NCBI RefSeq assembly: GCF_000488275.1
Contig: NZ_KI530762.1
Coordinates: forward strand, 1-64,000
Length of the DNA: 64,000 bases
Source of the DNA: Acinetobacter brisouii CIP 110357
GTDB lineage: Bacteria > Pseudomonadota > Gammaproteobacteria > Pseudomonadales > Moraxellaceae
Direction: 5' to 3'
Shown: piece by piece, positions 36,797 through 44,605 of the stretch
Layout: every line of letters begins with the position of its first letter
How positions within the stretch are numbered: the stretch's first letter is position 1
Translations under genes and position numbers: made by a program
Notes under the pieces: generated by a model
Seen by the model: the letters and a program-made list of their open reading frames with translations, nothing else
Database searches by the model: none
Told to the model about the DNA's origin: nothing

Positions 36797-38050
36797 ATGA
36801 CCAGTTTAACTGCATTACAACAAGATTTATCGCTCGGTACCGATTATGAGGTATTGGCACAGCGCTTTCGCCCGATTTTTCAGAAAATCGCCGAGACAGC
36901 CTTGCAACGCGAGCAGCAACGTGAACTGCCGTATGAACCGATTCAATGGTTAAAACAGGCAGGTTTTGGCGCAGTACGTGTGCCTGTACAGTATGGCGGT
37001 GCAGGCGCCTCAGTACCACAATTGTTCCAACTCCTGATCGAACTGGCAAGTGCTGACTCGAATGTACCACAGGCCTTGCGCGGGCATTTTGCCTTTGTCG
37101 AAGATCGTCTGAATGCACACCGTGACCACAGCCAAACCCACTGGTTCGAACGCTTTGTAGCAGGGGAACTGGTCGGCAACGCATGGACAGAAGTGGGTGA
37201 TGTCAAAATTGGCGAAGTGATTACCCGTTTATATCAGGATGAATCTGGACGCTGGACGGTCAGCGGCAAAAAATACTATACCACGGGCAGTATTTTTGCG
37301 GACTGGTTCGACCTGTTTGCCCAGATCGATGCCACCAAGCAAAACGTTATTGCAGCGGTACGCACCTCGCATCCGAATGTCAAAATTGAAGATGACTGGG
37401 ATGGTTTTGGTCAGCGTACTACAGGTAGCGGCACAGCGACTTTGCATGAGGTCGAGGTTGATCCAGAAAATATTATTGATTTCGATAGCCGCTTTAAATA
37501 CCAAACTGCATTCTATCAACTGGTCTTGCTCAGTGTCTTGGCAGGCACCGCTCATGCCGCAGTGGCCGAGTTTAGCCGTCAGGTCAAGGCACGTACCCGT
37601 GTCTTTAGCCATGGCAATGCTGATCGGGTCGATCAGGACGCGCAAGTATTGCAAGTGATTGGGCTAGCATCGGCACAAGCCTATGCCGCAGAAGCGACCG
37701 CCATTCGTGCCGCAGAAGCCGCACAGCGTGCTTATGAAGCGCACTTTGCCCATGCCGATCAGCGTGAGGCTTTGGAGCAACAGGCAAATATTGCTGCCGA
37801 ACTGGAGTCAGCACAAGCGCAGGTGGCAATTGCACCACTGGTATTGCAACTGACCAGTGATCTGTTTAATGCACTGGGCGCCTCAGCCACCAGTAGCCAA
37901 AAAAGTCTGGATCGTTTCTGGCGCAATGCCCGTACCGCAGCATCGCATAACCCGCTGATTTTTAAACAACGTATTATCGGGGATTATGCCGTCAATGGCA
38001 CAGAACCTGTCTATGTCTGGCAGATTGGTGGCGGCAGTAAACAGCAATAA
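36797..38050 (+). CDS. Acyl-CoA-dehydrogenase-fold monooxygenase, SfnB/DszC-like (3)
   Basis: 417 residues. It is strongly similar along its length to the protein at 22913 (for example LQREQQRELPYEPIQWLK, ADSNVPQALRGHF, SGKKYYTTGSIFADW, LDRFWRNARTAASHNP). It is therefore another flavin-dependent oxygenase or dehydrogenase of the sulfur-scavenging type rather than a fatty-acid enzyme. The start codon follows AGGA at 36786. A sigma54-type promoter and an enhancer-like palindrome upstream suggest control by the SfnR-like activator. The substrate is unknown. Confidence 0.82.
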   Translation: MTSLTALQQDLSLGTDYEVLAQRFRPIFQKIAETALQREQQRELPYEPIQWLKQAGFGAVRVPVQYGGAGASVPQLFQLLIELASADSNVPQALRGHFAFVEDRLNAHRDHSQTHWFERFVAGELVGNAWTEVGDVKIGEVITRLYQDESGRWTVSGKKYYTTGSIFADWFDLFAQIDATKQNVIAAVRTSHPNVKIEDDWDGFGQRTTGSGTATLHEVEVDPENIIDFDSRFKYQTAFYQLVLLSVLAGTAHAAVAEFSRQVKARTRVFSHGNADRVDQDAQVLQVIGLASAQAYAAEATAIRAAEAAQRAYEAHFAHADQREALEQQANIAAELESAQAQVAIAPLVLQLTSDLFNALGASATSSQKSLDRFWRNARTAASHNPLIFKQRIIGDYAVNGTEPVYVWQIGGGSKQQ

Positions 38051-38059
38051 ACAGTGTGA

Positions 38060-38090
38060 CAGGATCAGCCATTTGACTGATCCTGTTTTT
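38060..38090 (+). terminator. Terminator after the SfnB-like gene (3)
   Basis: CAGGATCAG-N8-CTGATCCTG followed by TTTTT; an outer GTGAC...GTCAC pair may extend it. Confidence 0.88.
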
Positions 38091-38460
38091 AGTCACGGGA
38101 ATTAAAAAATGCCGATTCGGTAAAAAACCGACTGAAGCGATTAAAAATAAATCAGGAGGATGAGGCTTAGCAGGCTGGCTCCTGTTTTAGCATTCACCTG
38201 CTATGTCCTGCACGTCGATTGAACGATTTTAACTGGGTTCATGTTTGACCTGAGAAGTATCGCTTCGCAAGGCTTTCGAGATGAGCAGCATCGCTGCACA
38301 AGGGCAACCTACTTGCGCAGCGCATTGCAAAACTCGCTTAAAATCATCTTGTTATTAACAAATCCAAAAACAGTATCTTAAAAATACTGGTCTGGCTCAA
38401 ACAGTTGCAGATGACCTATTCATATCTCCAATGTTTGAGAATATCGTGATCTCTCTCAGC
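38091..38460. other. Intergenic region with two short hairpin units
   Basis: About 370 bp without an ORF. At 38252-38272 (GAGAAGTATCGCTTCGCAAGG) and 38280-38303 there are two related units. Each is a small hairpin followed by (G/A)CAAGG. A third, very similar unit occurs at 60881-60901. No other feature is recognised. Confidence 0.45.
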
Positions 38461-39657
38461 TTAACTATAAAAACTTGGCTGAGGGACCTCGGCATTCAGT
38501 GCCCATTCTCCCAGTTCCTTGATTTTATAATCTACAGGATCATGCAAAGTTTGCGTACGCACATTACGCCAGAAACGGTCGAGACGTAGCGCCGCCTGAG
38601 TGGCGCGCGCGCCCGTTACTTCAAACATACGATTACTAATATCCAGACTGACGCGGCTCGCTGCCACTTTCGCGGTAGCAACGGCTATCGCCACTTGTCC
38701 ACGTTGCTCTGCGGTCAGGGCTTCACCAATCTGCCATGCTCGCTGTAACTGTAAAATCGCCTGCTGGTTTAACGCACGTACCGACTCCAGTTGTAACCAG
38801 AACTCGCCATAATGTCGCAAGATATACGGGTCTTGGTCAGCGCGTTCCACCCCAGACAAAAACCATGCTCGGCTTTGCGCTTGGGTGTATTGTTTGGCTT
38901 CGGCAAAAGCCCCTTCGGCAACGCCCAAAAACATATTGACAAAAGTTAGTTGAGCAATGAGGGGGCGCAGACAGGCAAATGGCGTGCTGAGTGGGCCGGG
39001 TTCGAGTAGCAGTTCATGTTGCTCAACGCGTACATGGCGAAAAGTGGCACTGCCGCTGTCGGTTTGGCGTTGTCCCATATTGTCCCAGTCATGATGCAAC
39101 TCAATGCCTTCGCGCTGGGTTGGAATTGCAGCAATCAACAGTTTTCCTGTGCCCTGATCAATCCCCGATGCCACCAGCATGTCGGAATCAATGGCACCTG
39201 AGCAGAAGCTTTTTTGCCCTGAAAATAAATAGATTCCGTCCTGCTGATGCACCACGGTACGTTGATCTAGCGGGTTTAGGGTATTGCCCCAAAACAGTTG
39301 CTGGCTTGCAGTCTGCTGAAACCAGTTTTGCCATTGTTCAGCGCGGGCAAATAGCCGCACCGTTGCCAGCAATAAATGATGAAAACCAAAGACATGTGCC
39401 AGTGAGTTATCCACCTGTGCCAAAATCCGCACGCTGTTCATGACATCGAACCAGTTACCATCTAATCCGCCTAAATTTTTCGGAATCGACAGTGCCAGCA
39501 AGCCACTATCACGAATCAGTTGGCGCTGTGCTAACGGCGAGCCACCGTCACGGTCACGTTGTACCGCCGTTTCCGCAAAAGCATCGGCAAGGTGTTGAGT
39601 TTGTTGTTGTATTTCAGGGTTAAGTAGCGTAGAAAAATCGGGCAGGTTGATCGACAT
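38461..39657 (-). CDS. Acyl-CoA-dehydrogenase-fold oxidoreductase, SfnB/SfnC/DszC-like (4)
   Basis: 398 residues. Fold and signature segments match the other three paralogues in the window: QRDRDGGSPLAQRQLIRDSGL, FSGQKSFCSGAIDSDM, DWDNMGQRQTDSGSATF and LRLDRFWRNVRTQTLHDP. It diverges more from them than they do from each other. It is divergent from the sigma54 activator gene, an arrangement comparable to the Pseudomonas sfnECR locus, where SfnC is an enzyme of this fold. A weak sigma54-like element lies about 130 bp upstream. The start is ATG 39657. Confidence 0.8.
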   Translation of the reverse strand: MSINLPDFSTLLNPEIQQQTQHLADAFAETAVQRDRDGGSPLAQRQLIRDSGLLALSIPKNLGGLDGNWFDVMNSVRILAQVDNSLAHVFGFHHLLLATVRLFARAEQWQNWFQQTASQQLFWGNTLNPLDQRTVVHQQDGIYLFSGQKSFCSGAIDSDMLVASGIDQGTGKLLIAAIPTQREGIELHHDWDNMGQRQTDSGSATFRHVRVEQHELLLEPGPLSTPFACLRPLIAQLTFVNMFLGVAEGAFAEAKQYTQAQSRAWFLSGVERADQDPYILRHYGEFWLQLESVRALNQQAILQLQRAWQIGEALTAEQRGQVAIAVATAKVAASRVSLDISNRMFEVTGARATQAALRLDRFWRNVRTQTLHDPVDYKIKELGEWALNAEVPQPSFYS

Positions 39658-39785
39658 GATTTAATTCCATACAGCCAAGCAGGGCATCCGTGTGATTGCT
39701 TACCATAAAGGGCTTAGGGCAAGCAGGCAAGTTGCTTTTTTAAGCAATACACTGACTTGGTTGGTTCAGTAGTGAGAGTCTTGAG

Positions 39786-39803
39786 CCTTACAAAGAGCAT
39801 GCC
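39786..39803 (-). promoter_or_regulatory. Weak sigma54-like promoter for oxidoreductase (4)
   Basis: Read on the minus strand: TTTGGCATG-CTCT-TTGTA. The -24 half and the spacing are right, but the -12 half has GT in place of the nearly invariant GC, so the call is tentative. Confidence 0.3.
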
Positions 39804-39858
39804 AAATAAAAATAAATTAATTTTCAATGACTTATATTTTTAACGATGAGAAAGCAGT

Positions 39859-39901
39859 GTTGCATCAGCAACAGTTGCTGTGACCGTGTTGCTGAGGCAA
39901 C
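39859..39901. promoter_or_regulatory. Pair of GTTGC-N4-GCAAC palindromes (candidate SfnR enhancer)
   Basis: GTTGC-atca-GCAAC (39859-39872) and GTTGC-tgag-GCAAC (39888-39901) have centres 29 bp apart. They lie between the divergent oxidoreductase and sigma54-activator genes. Paired palindromes are typical binding sites of sigma54 enhancer proteins. Confidence 0.6.
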
Positions 39902-40012
39902 AGATTCGTTATCTGTAAAAAGAATAAATATTCAAAAAATTATGATTGGATGTGATTTATCTGCCTCACTTAAAGTAAGGCTTTGATTGTCCAATGTCTG
40001 TTTGGAGTTACC

Positions 40013-41110
40013 ATGCCTGTTGTCAAACATCCTCATTCCCGTGAATTGCTGCACTCTGTGCGGGCAAGTGCGATGGTGTTTGAAGATCCTGAGTCACAGC
40101 AATTGCTGGATTATATACAGGCGATTGCACCGAGTCAGGCGACTGTGCTGATTATGGGGGAAACGGGCACAGGTAAGGAGTTGATTGCGCGGCAGATCCA
40201 TGAGCTGAGTGAACGCTGCGAGCAGGCTTTTATTGCGGTAAATTGTGGGGCATTTTCGGAAAGTCTGGCGGAAAGCGAGCTGTTTGGACATGAAAAAGGC
40301 GCATTTACAGGCGCACATGAAGCGCGGGTAGGCTGGTTCGAAGCAGCGCATGGTGGCACGATTTTTCTGGACGAAATTGGTGATTTGTCCTTAGCGATAC
40401 AGGTCAAGTTGCTGCGTGTCCTGCAAGAAAATCAGGTGGTGCGTTTGGGTTCACGGCAAACCCGACAGGTGAATTTGCGCGTAATTGCCGCGACCAATGT
40501 TGATCTGCAACAGGCTGTAGCTGCGGGTAAATTTCGCGAGGACTTGTACTATCGGCTGAATGTTGCCAGTGTACAGCTCAAGCCGCTACGCCAGCGACAG
40601 GGCGATATTTTGCCTTTGGCACAGCATTTTATTCAGGACTATTGTCAGCAACTCAACTATGCCCCTGCGCAGTTAAGTCAGGCAGCACAGACAGCATTAC
40701 TGGCGTATGCATGGCCTGGCAATATTCGTGAACTGGAAAATGCCATTCATCGGGCGCTGTTGGTGTGCCGGCAGGCATTGATTCAACCTGAAGATTTGCA
40801 ACTGAGTGCTTGCCCTCAAGCATTGGGATTGGTCAGCCAGTTGCCAACCACATCCACCTTACAGCAAGTTTTATTGCACTGGTTTGAACAGGGACTGGAC
40901 AATCTGGATAAGCAGCTCGAAGCCGAGATTACCCAAGCGGCCTATGCTTATTGCCATCAAAATCAGATGCATACCGCGCAGTTATTGGGCATCAGCCGTA
41001 ATATTGTTCGGGCACGCCTGCTCAAACATGGTTTACTCAAACCGAGTGAGCGCCGCCGTGAACAGCAACGAAAAAGCCTGCCGAGCGTTGCTGCGCGGAT
41101 GTATTCATGA
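40013..41110 (+). CDS. sfnR: Sigma54-dependent transcriptional activator, SfnR-like
   Basis: 365 residues. There is almost no N-terminal sensor domain (about 30 residues) before the AAA+ domain. That domain has Walker A GETGTGKE, the sigma54-contact GAFTGA ([11 protein letters not shown]), and Walker [12 protein letters not shown]. The C-terminal Fis-type helix-turn-helix is [23 protein letters not shown]. Activators without a sensor domain include Pseudomonas SfnR, which turns on sulfone-utilisation genes under sulfate starvation; the neighbourhood supports that role. I chose ATG 40013 behind GGAG (40004). Its level is probably regulated transcriptionally. Confidence 0.85.
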   Translation: MPVVKHPHSRELLHSVRASAMVFEDPESQQLLDYIQAIAPSQATVLIMGETGTGKELIARQIHELSERCEQAFIAVNCGAFSESLAESELFGHEKGAFTGAHEARVGWFEAAHGGTIFLDEIGDLSLAIQVKLLRVLQENQVVRLGSRQTRQVNLRVIAATNVDLQQAVAAGKFREDLYYRLNVASVQLKPLRQRQGDILPLAQHFIQDYCQQLNYAPAQLSQAAQTALLAYAWPGNIRELENAIHRALLVCRQALIQPEDLQLSACPQALGLVSQLPTTSTLQQVLLHWFEQGLDNLDKQLEAEITQAAYAYCHQNQMHTAQLLGISRNIVRARLLKHGLLKPSERRREQQRKSLPSVAARMYS

Positions 41111-41135
41111 CACTGCACAGCAGATTGGCTTGAGG

Positions 41136-42113
41136 CTAAATGATACATGCCTGACTAATACGCTGAATCTGCGCTTCACTTAAACCCAACTGATCCCACT
41201 GGTTCATCTGACTAGTGAGCCAGACAAAATCCGAGAGTTTTGGTGCTGCCGAATGGGTCACATAGTTTTGAATAATATGCACAATCGCATGGTAACGTTC
41301 GACATGGGTGTCGGGTGAGCAAGGGAACTGAATGATTTCATAGTGAACCAGCATTTGCCACAGCTCGGCAAAATTTTGCAGTTGCTGAATATCTTGCTGC
41401 GCCAACCGTAATGCTGTACTCAACGCCAGCAAGGTTTCAGGGTGACGTTTTGCCCATTCTTCAGTCACTGCCAGAACCTTGTCGGCAACGTCAGGCACAA
41501 TATCCAGTCCAGACGCAACTATCTGGCTTTTACCCAGGATTTCACCTTGAGTATTCCACGGTTCGCCGACACAAAAACCGTCAATCAGACCTGTAGAGAT
41601 TGCCTCGACCATATACGGTGGTGGTAGGGTCAGTAATTTAATGTCCTTGGCGACATTGCGGTCAGCAAGCGCTAGCCATTCGCGTAAACAATAATGATGC
41701 AGTGAGTGCCCAAACACCTGCGCCAGACGAATCTGGCGTTCGGGTAAAATCGTGGCCAGTTTATGCGCGGTCTGGCTGGCAGAGTCCTGAGCGGTGATGC
41801 CCAGTTCATAGCACAGTTTTTGGCTCAGGCTGATAAATGTTGCATTTTGACTGAGAACCAGCGAGGTTTTGAAGGGAATCCCGACCTGATCAGTGCCTGC
41901 CTGTGCCGCAGGTAACATGGCTGACAGGCAGTGTGCGGCATCTAAAATACCAAATGCCAGTCGGTCACGCAGGCTTGCCCACGAAGCTTCCCTGACCAGT
42001 GTGACCTCGAGTCCAACCTGCTCAAAAAAACCTTTGTGCTTGGCCCAAAGTAGGGCAACCGCATCCAGTAAAGGAATGTAGCCGATGTGCAGATGAGTTT
42101 TTTCGATCTTCAT
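41136..42113 (-). CDS. nasS: NasS-type nitrate/nitrite sensor protein
   Basis: 325 residues with the nitrate-binding ABC-substrate-protein fold (NrtA/CmpA family): HIGYIPLLDAVALLWAKHKGFFEQVGLEVTLVREASW, GILDAAHCLSAM, GFCVGEPWN. It has no signal peptide, as expected for cytosolic NasS, which holds NasT inactive until nitrate or nitrite binds. It begins 4 bp after nasT, so the two are co-translated. The pair is divergent from the nitrate assimilation operon that it should control. Confidence 0.9.
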   Translation of the reverse strand: MKIEKTHLHIGYIPLLDAVALLWAKHKGFFEQVGLEVTLVREASWASLRDRLAFGILDAAHCLSAMLPAAQAGTDQVGIPFKTSLVLSQNATFISLSQKLCYELGITAQDSASQTAHKLATILPERQIRLAQVFGHSLHHYCLREWLALADRNVAKDIKLLTLPPPYMVEAISTGLIDGFCVGEPWNTQGEILGKSQIVASGLDIVPDVADKVLAVTEEWAKRHPETLLALSTALRLAQQDIQQLQNFAELWQMLVHYEIIQFPCSPDTHVERYHAIVHIIQNYVTHSAAPKLSDFVWLTSQMNQWDQLGLSEAQIQRISQACII

Positions 42114-42117
42114 GCCG

Positions 42118-42711
42118 TTAATCCTTAAAAGTCTGGTTGAGCAGTTGCTGTGCCTGAATCAGTTGACGAGCCAGATCACCCATGGAAATGCGGGCGTTCA
42201 TGGCATTTTTGCGTAGCAAGCGAAAGGCTTCTTCTTCGCTGAGCTGTTGCAGTTGCATCATCATATTTTTGGCTTTTTCAATGTCTTTACGATCAGCCAG
42301 ACGCAGCTTGGTTTCTTTCAGGTCGCTTTCAAGTTGCTGATGTTTTTTATATTGTTCAATGGCAATTTCCAGCACCGTGTCGAGACGTGCAGGGTCAACC
42401 CCATCAACAATATACGCCGTGACGCCTGCCTGAATGGCATGCTTAATCGTGTCACGGTTATTGTTTTTGGTAAACAGTACCGTTGGCAAATTACAGTGAT
42501 TGACAAAAGCTTCAATAATGTCACGTTGTGGGTGATCCATATCCAGCAAAATCACATCGGCATACAGTGCTTGTAAATCTTGTGGCTGAATATCTTTAAT
42601 GAGCAGGCATGCCACTACCTCAAAATCATGTTCGGTCAGGCAGTGCTGCAAATAGCTTGCACGAAATTCATCATCGTCGATCAAGGCGATTTTGAGTTTG
42701 GATGTCGACAT
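42118..42711 (-). CDS. nasT: NasT-type ANTAR antitermination regulator
   Basis: 197 residues from ATG 42711; a longer frame to 42816 has no better start. The receiver-like N-terminal domain (KIALIDDDEFRASYL) is followed by a coiled segment and a C-terminal ANTAR RNA-binding domain (DRKDIEKAKNMMMQLQQLSEEEAFRLLRKNAMNARISMGDLARQL). In NasT proteins the ANTAR domain binds a two-hairpin leader RNA to allow nitrate operon expression. A leader of this type lies at 43131-43190. It forms an operon with nasS. Confidence 0.92.
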   Translation of the reverse strand: MSTSKLKIALIDDDEFRASYLQHCLTEHDFEVVACLLIKDIQPQDLQALYADVILLDMDHPQRDIIEAFVNHCNLPTVLFTKNNNRDTIKHAIQAGVTAYIVDGVDPARLDTVLEIAIEQYKKHQQLESDLKETKLRLADRKDIEKAKNMMMQLQQLSEEEAFRLLRKNAMNARISMGDLARQLIQAQQLLNQTFKD

Positions 42712-43069
42712 AGTGGCTAGCTCAAAGGTTGGCTTGACGGGGTAATGGGCAATTTGATGATGTCCAAGCAAAATCGATGCCATACACCGTGGTTTTGTGA
42801 TGCACTTTAAATTCAATACAACGTTAAAATTTCTGGATTTGGTTGCCTAATAGTGCGAGATATAACAAAAAATTCTAATAAAACAAAATAATAAATAGAA
42901 CGCGAGCCAGTGCAAAGTGGTGATGTTGCTGTGCAATCACACCAGTTACGCCTAGATTTAGTGCATTTTTGTGGTGCAGTGCACAATGTGCGCAAAAAAA
43001 TACATGCAGGCAATCGGTCATAAAAGCATAAATTGATCTTTATCTATTCAAAATCAAGCATTTTAAAAA
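42712..43069. other. nasT-transporter divergent region with NtrC-like sites
   Basis: About 360 bp without a gene. Around 42961-42978 the sequence GTGCATTTTTGTGGTGCA resembles NtrC enhancer sites (TGCAC...GGTGCA). The adjacent TGCACAATGTGCGCA is a second possible half-site. They are about 95-110 bp upstream of a sigma54 promoter. Confidence 0.45.
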
Positions 43070-43086
43070 TTGGCATGAGATTTGCT
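43070..43086 (+). promoter_or_regulatory. Candidate sigma54 promoter of the nitrate operon
   Basis: TTGGCATGAGATTTGCT has GG at 43072-43073 and GC at 43084-43085 with 10 bases between. It is an excellent match to TGGCACG-N4-TTGCW. The RNA start would be near 43097. Confidence 0.75.
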
Positions 43087-43096
43087 GATATGTCCA

Positions 43097-43226
43097 GCAT
43101 AGATCAAAGATGATCGCCTTTATACCCAATATAACGGCCAACGATGTCCGTTCTGATGAATTCTACTGACTGCATGGGTGCATTCAGTGGAGACGTAATT
43201 AACGTATCAGTACGCGAGGATTGGCC
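43097..43226 (+). promoter_or_regulatory. NasT-responsive leader RNA with two ANTAR hairpins
   Basis: Hairpin 1: AACGG (43133-43137) pairs with CCGTT (43148-43152), then a C-T mismatch and a C-G pair close the hexaloop AACGAT. Hairpin 2: ACTGA (43165-43169) pairs with TCAGT (43184-43188), then a C-T mismatch and TGC/GCA close the hexaloop ATGGGT. Both loops have the A1 and G4 that define ANTAR targets. TACTGA of hairpin 2 could instead pair with TCAGTA at 43207-43212, a possible switch. No GC-rich terminator is obvious. Confidence 0.65.
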
Positions 43227-44567
43227 ATGACTACCAATTTAAATTCTCAAAAAGCAACTAAAATAAACCTGTTTAGTTTTTCTACACCTGCCATGCGTGC
43301 TTTCCACATGAGCTGGCTGGCATTCTTTGTCTGCTTCTTTGCCTGGTTTGCCTGTGCACCCCTCATGCCCGTGATTTCTGGCGAATTCCATCTCACTAAA
43401 GACCAGATTGCCAACATTAACATTGCGGCAGTGGCGATTACCATTCTGGTTCGTCTCATCGTTGGCCCACTGTGCGACAAATACGGTCCACGCAAAACCT
43501 ACACCGCATTGTTGTTCTTGGGCAGCCTGCCTGTATTTGGTGTGGCAGCAGCCAATAGCTATGAATCTTTCTTGTTTTTCCGTCTTTTGATTGGTGCAAT
43601 CGGCGCAAGCTTCGTCATCACTCAATATCACACCAGTGTGATGTTTGCACCAAACGTGGTGGGAACTGCCAATGCCGCCGCAGCAGGCTGGGGCAATGCA
43701 GGTGGCGGTGCAACTCAGGCATTAATGCCACTGATGTTGTCTGCAATTGTGATGTATGGCGTTGAGCAAAGCATGGGCTGGCGTATTGCCTTACTGGTTC
43801 CAGGGGTAATGATGCTGATCGTCGGCGCATTGTACTGGAAATTTACTCAAGACTGCCCAGCAGGTAACTACAAAGAACTTCGTGAACAAGGCATTGAGGT
43901 TGAAGGCGGTAAAAAAGGCGGCTGGGCAATCATTAAAGAAGCATCTCGTAACTATCGCGTCTGGATTTTATTCATCAGCTATGCGGCATGCTTCGGGATT
44001 GAAATTTTCATGCATAACGTAGTGACCATGTACTACGTACAAAAATTCAATTTTGGCTTAAAAGAAGCAGGCATGGCCGCAGGGATCTTCGGTTTATTGG
44101 CACTGTTTGCTCGTGCACTCGGTGGGATTCTCTCAGACAAATTTGCACTAAAACGTGGTTTAGATGCCCGTACTGAAATTCTATTCTTCATGATCTTGGG
44201 TGAAGGGTTGTTCCTGATGTTGTTCTCGCAAATGAATGCACCTGTGATGGCAATCCTGAGCATGACTTTATTTGGTTTATTCACGCACATGGCCTGTGGA
44301 GCAACTTATGCACTGGTGCCATTCATCGATCGTAAAGCTTTAGGCGGTGTGGCAGGGATTATTGGGGCAGGCGGTAACGTCGGTGCTGTGGCAGCAGGTT
44401 TTATCTTCAAGAGCATGCCAGACCTGCAAACTTGCCTGTTTAGCCTCGGCATTATGGTGGTGGTGATTGGTTGTGTGGTGTTGTTCATCCGCTTCTCACC
44501 TGAACACAAAGCCCGTGAAAAACAGCTCTTCGAAAAAGCGCTACTTGAACGCAACGAAGCTGTTTAA
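43227..44567 (+). CDS. Nitrate/nitrite transporter (NarK/NasA-type MFS)
   Basis: 446 residues from ATG 43227 (GAGGA at 43216). A 12-TMS MFS protein of the nitrate/nitrite porter family. It has the first-helix segment FFAWFACAPLMPVI, LVGPLCDKYGPRKTY-like loop sequence, the nitrate signature GWGNAGGGATQALMPL, and the later GAGGNVGAVAAG. It takes nitrate into the cytoplasm for the reductases encoded downstream. It is the first gene behind the sigma54 promoter and the NasT leader. Confidence 0.92.
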   Translation: MTTNLNSQKATKINLFSFSTPAMRAFHMSWLAFFVCFFAWFACAPLMPVISGEFHLTKDQIANINIAAVAITILVRLIVGPLCDKYGPRKTYTALLFLGSLPVFGVAAANSYESFLFFRLLIGAIGASFVITQYHTSVMFAPNVVGTANAAAAGWGNAGGGATQALMPLMLSAIVMYGVEQSMGWRIALLVPGVMMLIVGALYWKFTQDCPAGNYKELREQGIEVEGGKKGGWAIIKEASRNYRVWILFISYAACFGIEIFMHNVVTMYYVQKFNFGLKEAGMAAGIFGLLALFARALGGILSDKFALKRGLDARTEILFFMILGEGLFLMLFSQMNAPVMAILSMTLFGLFTHMACGATYALVPFIDRKALGGVAGIIGAGGNVGAVAAGFIFKSMPDLQTCLFSLGIMVVVIGCVVLFIRFSPEHKAREKQLFEKALLERNEAV

Positions 44568-44605
44568 TCCAAATCTCCCAAGAAATCACTTTAAGGATGC
44601 CGATG

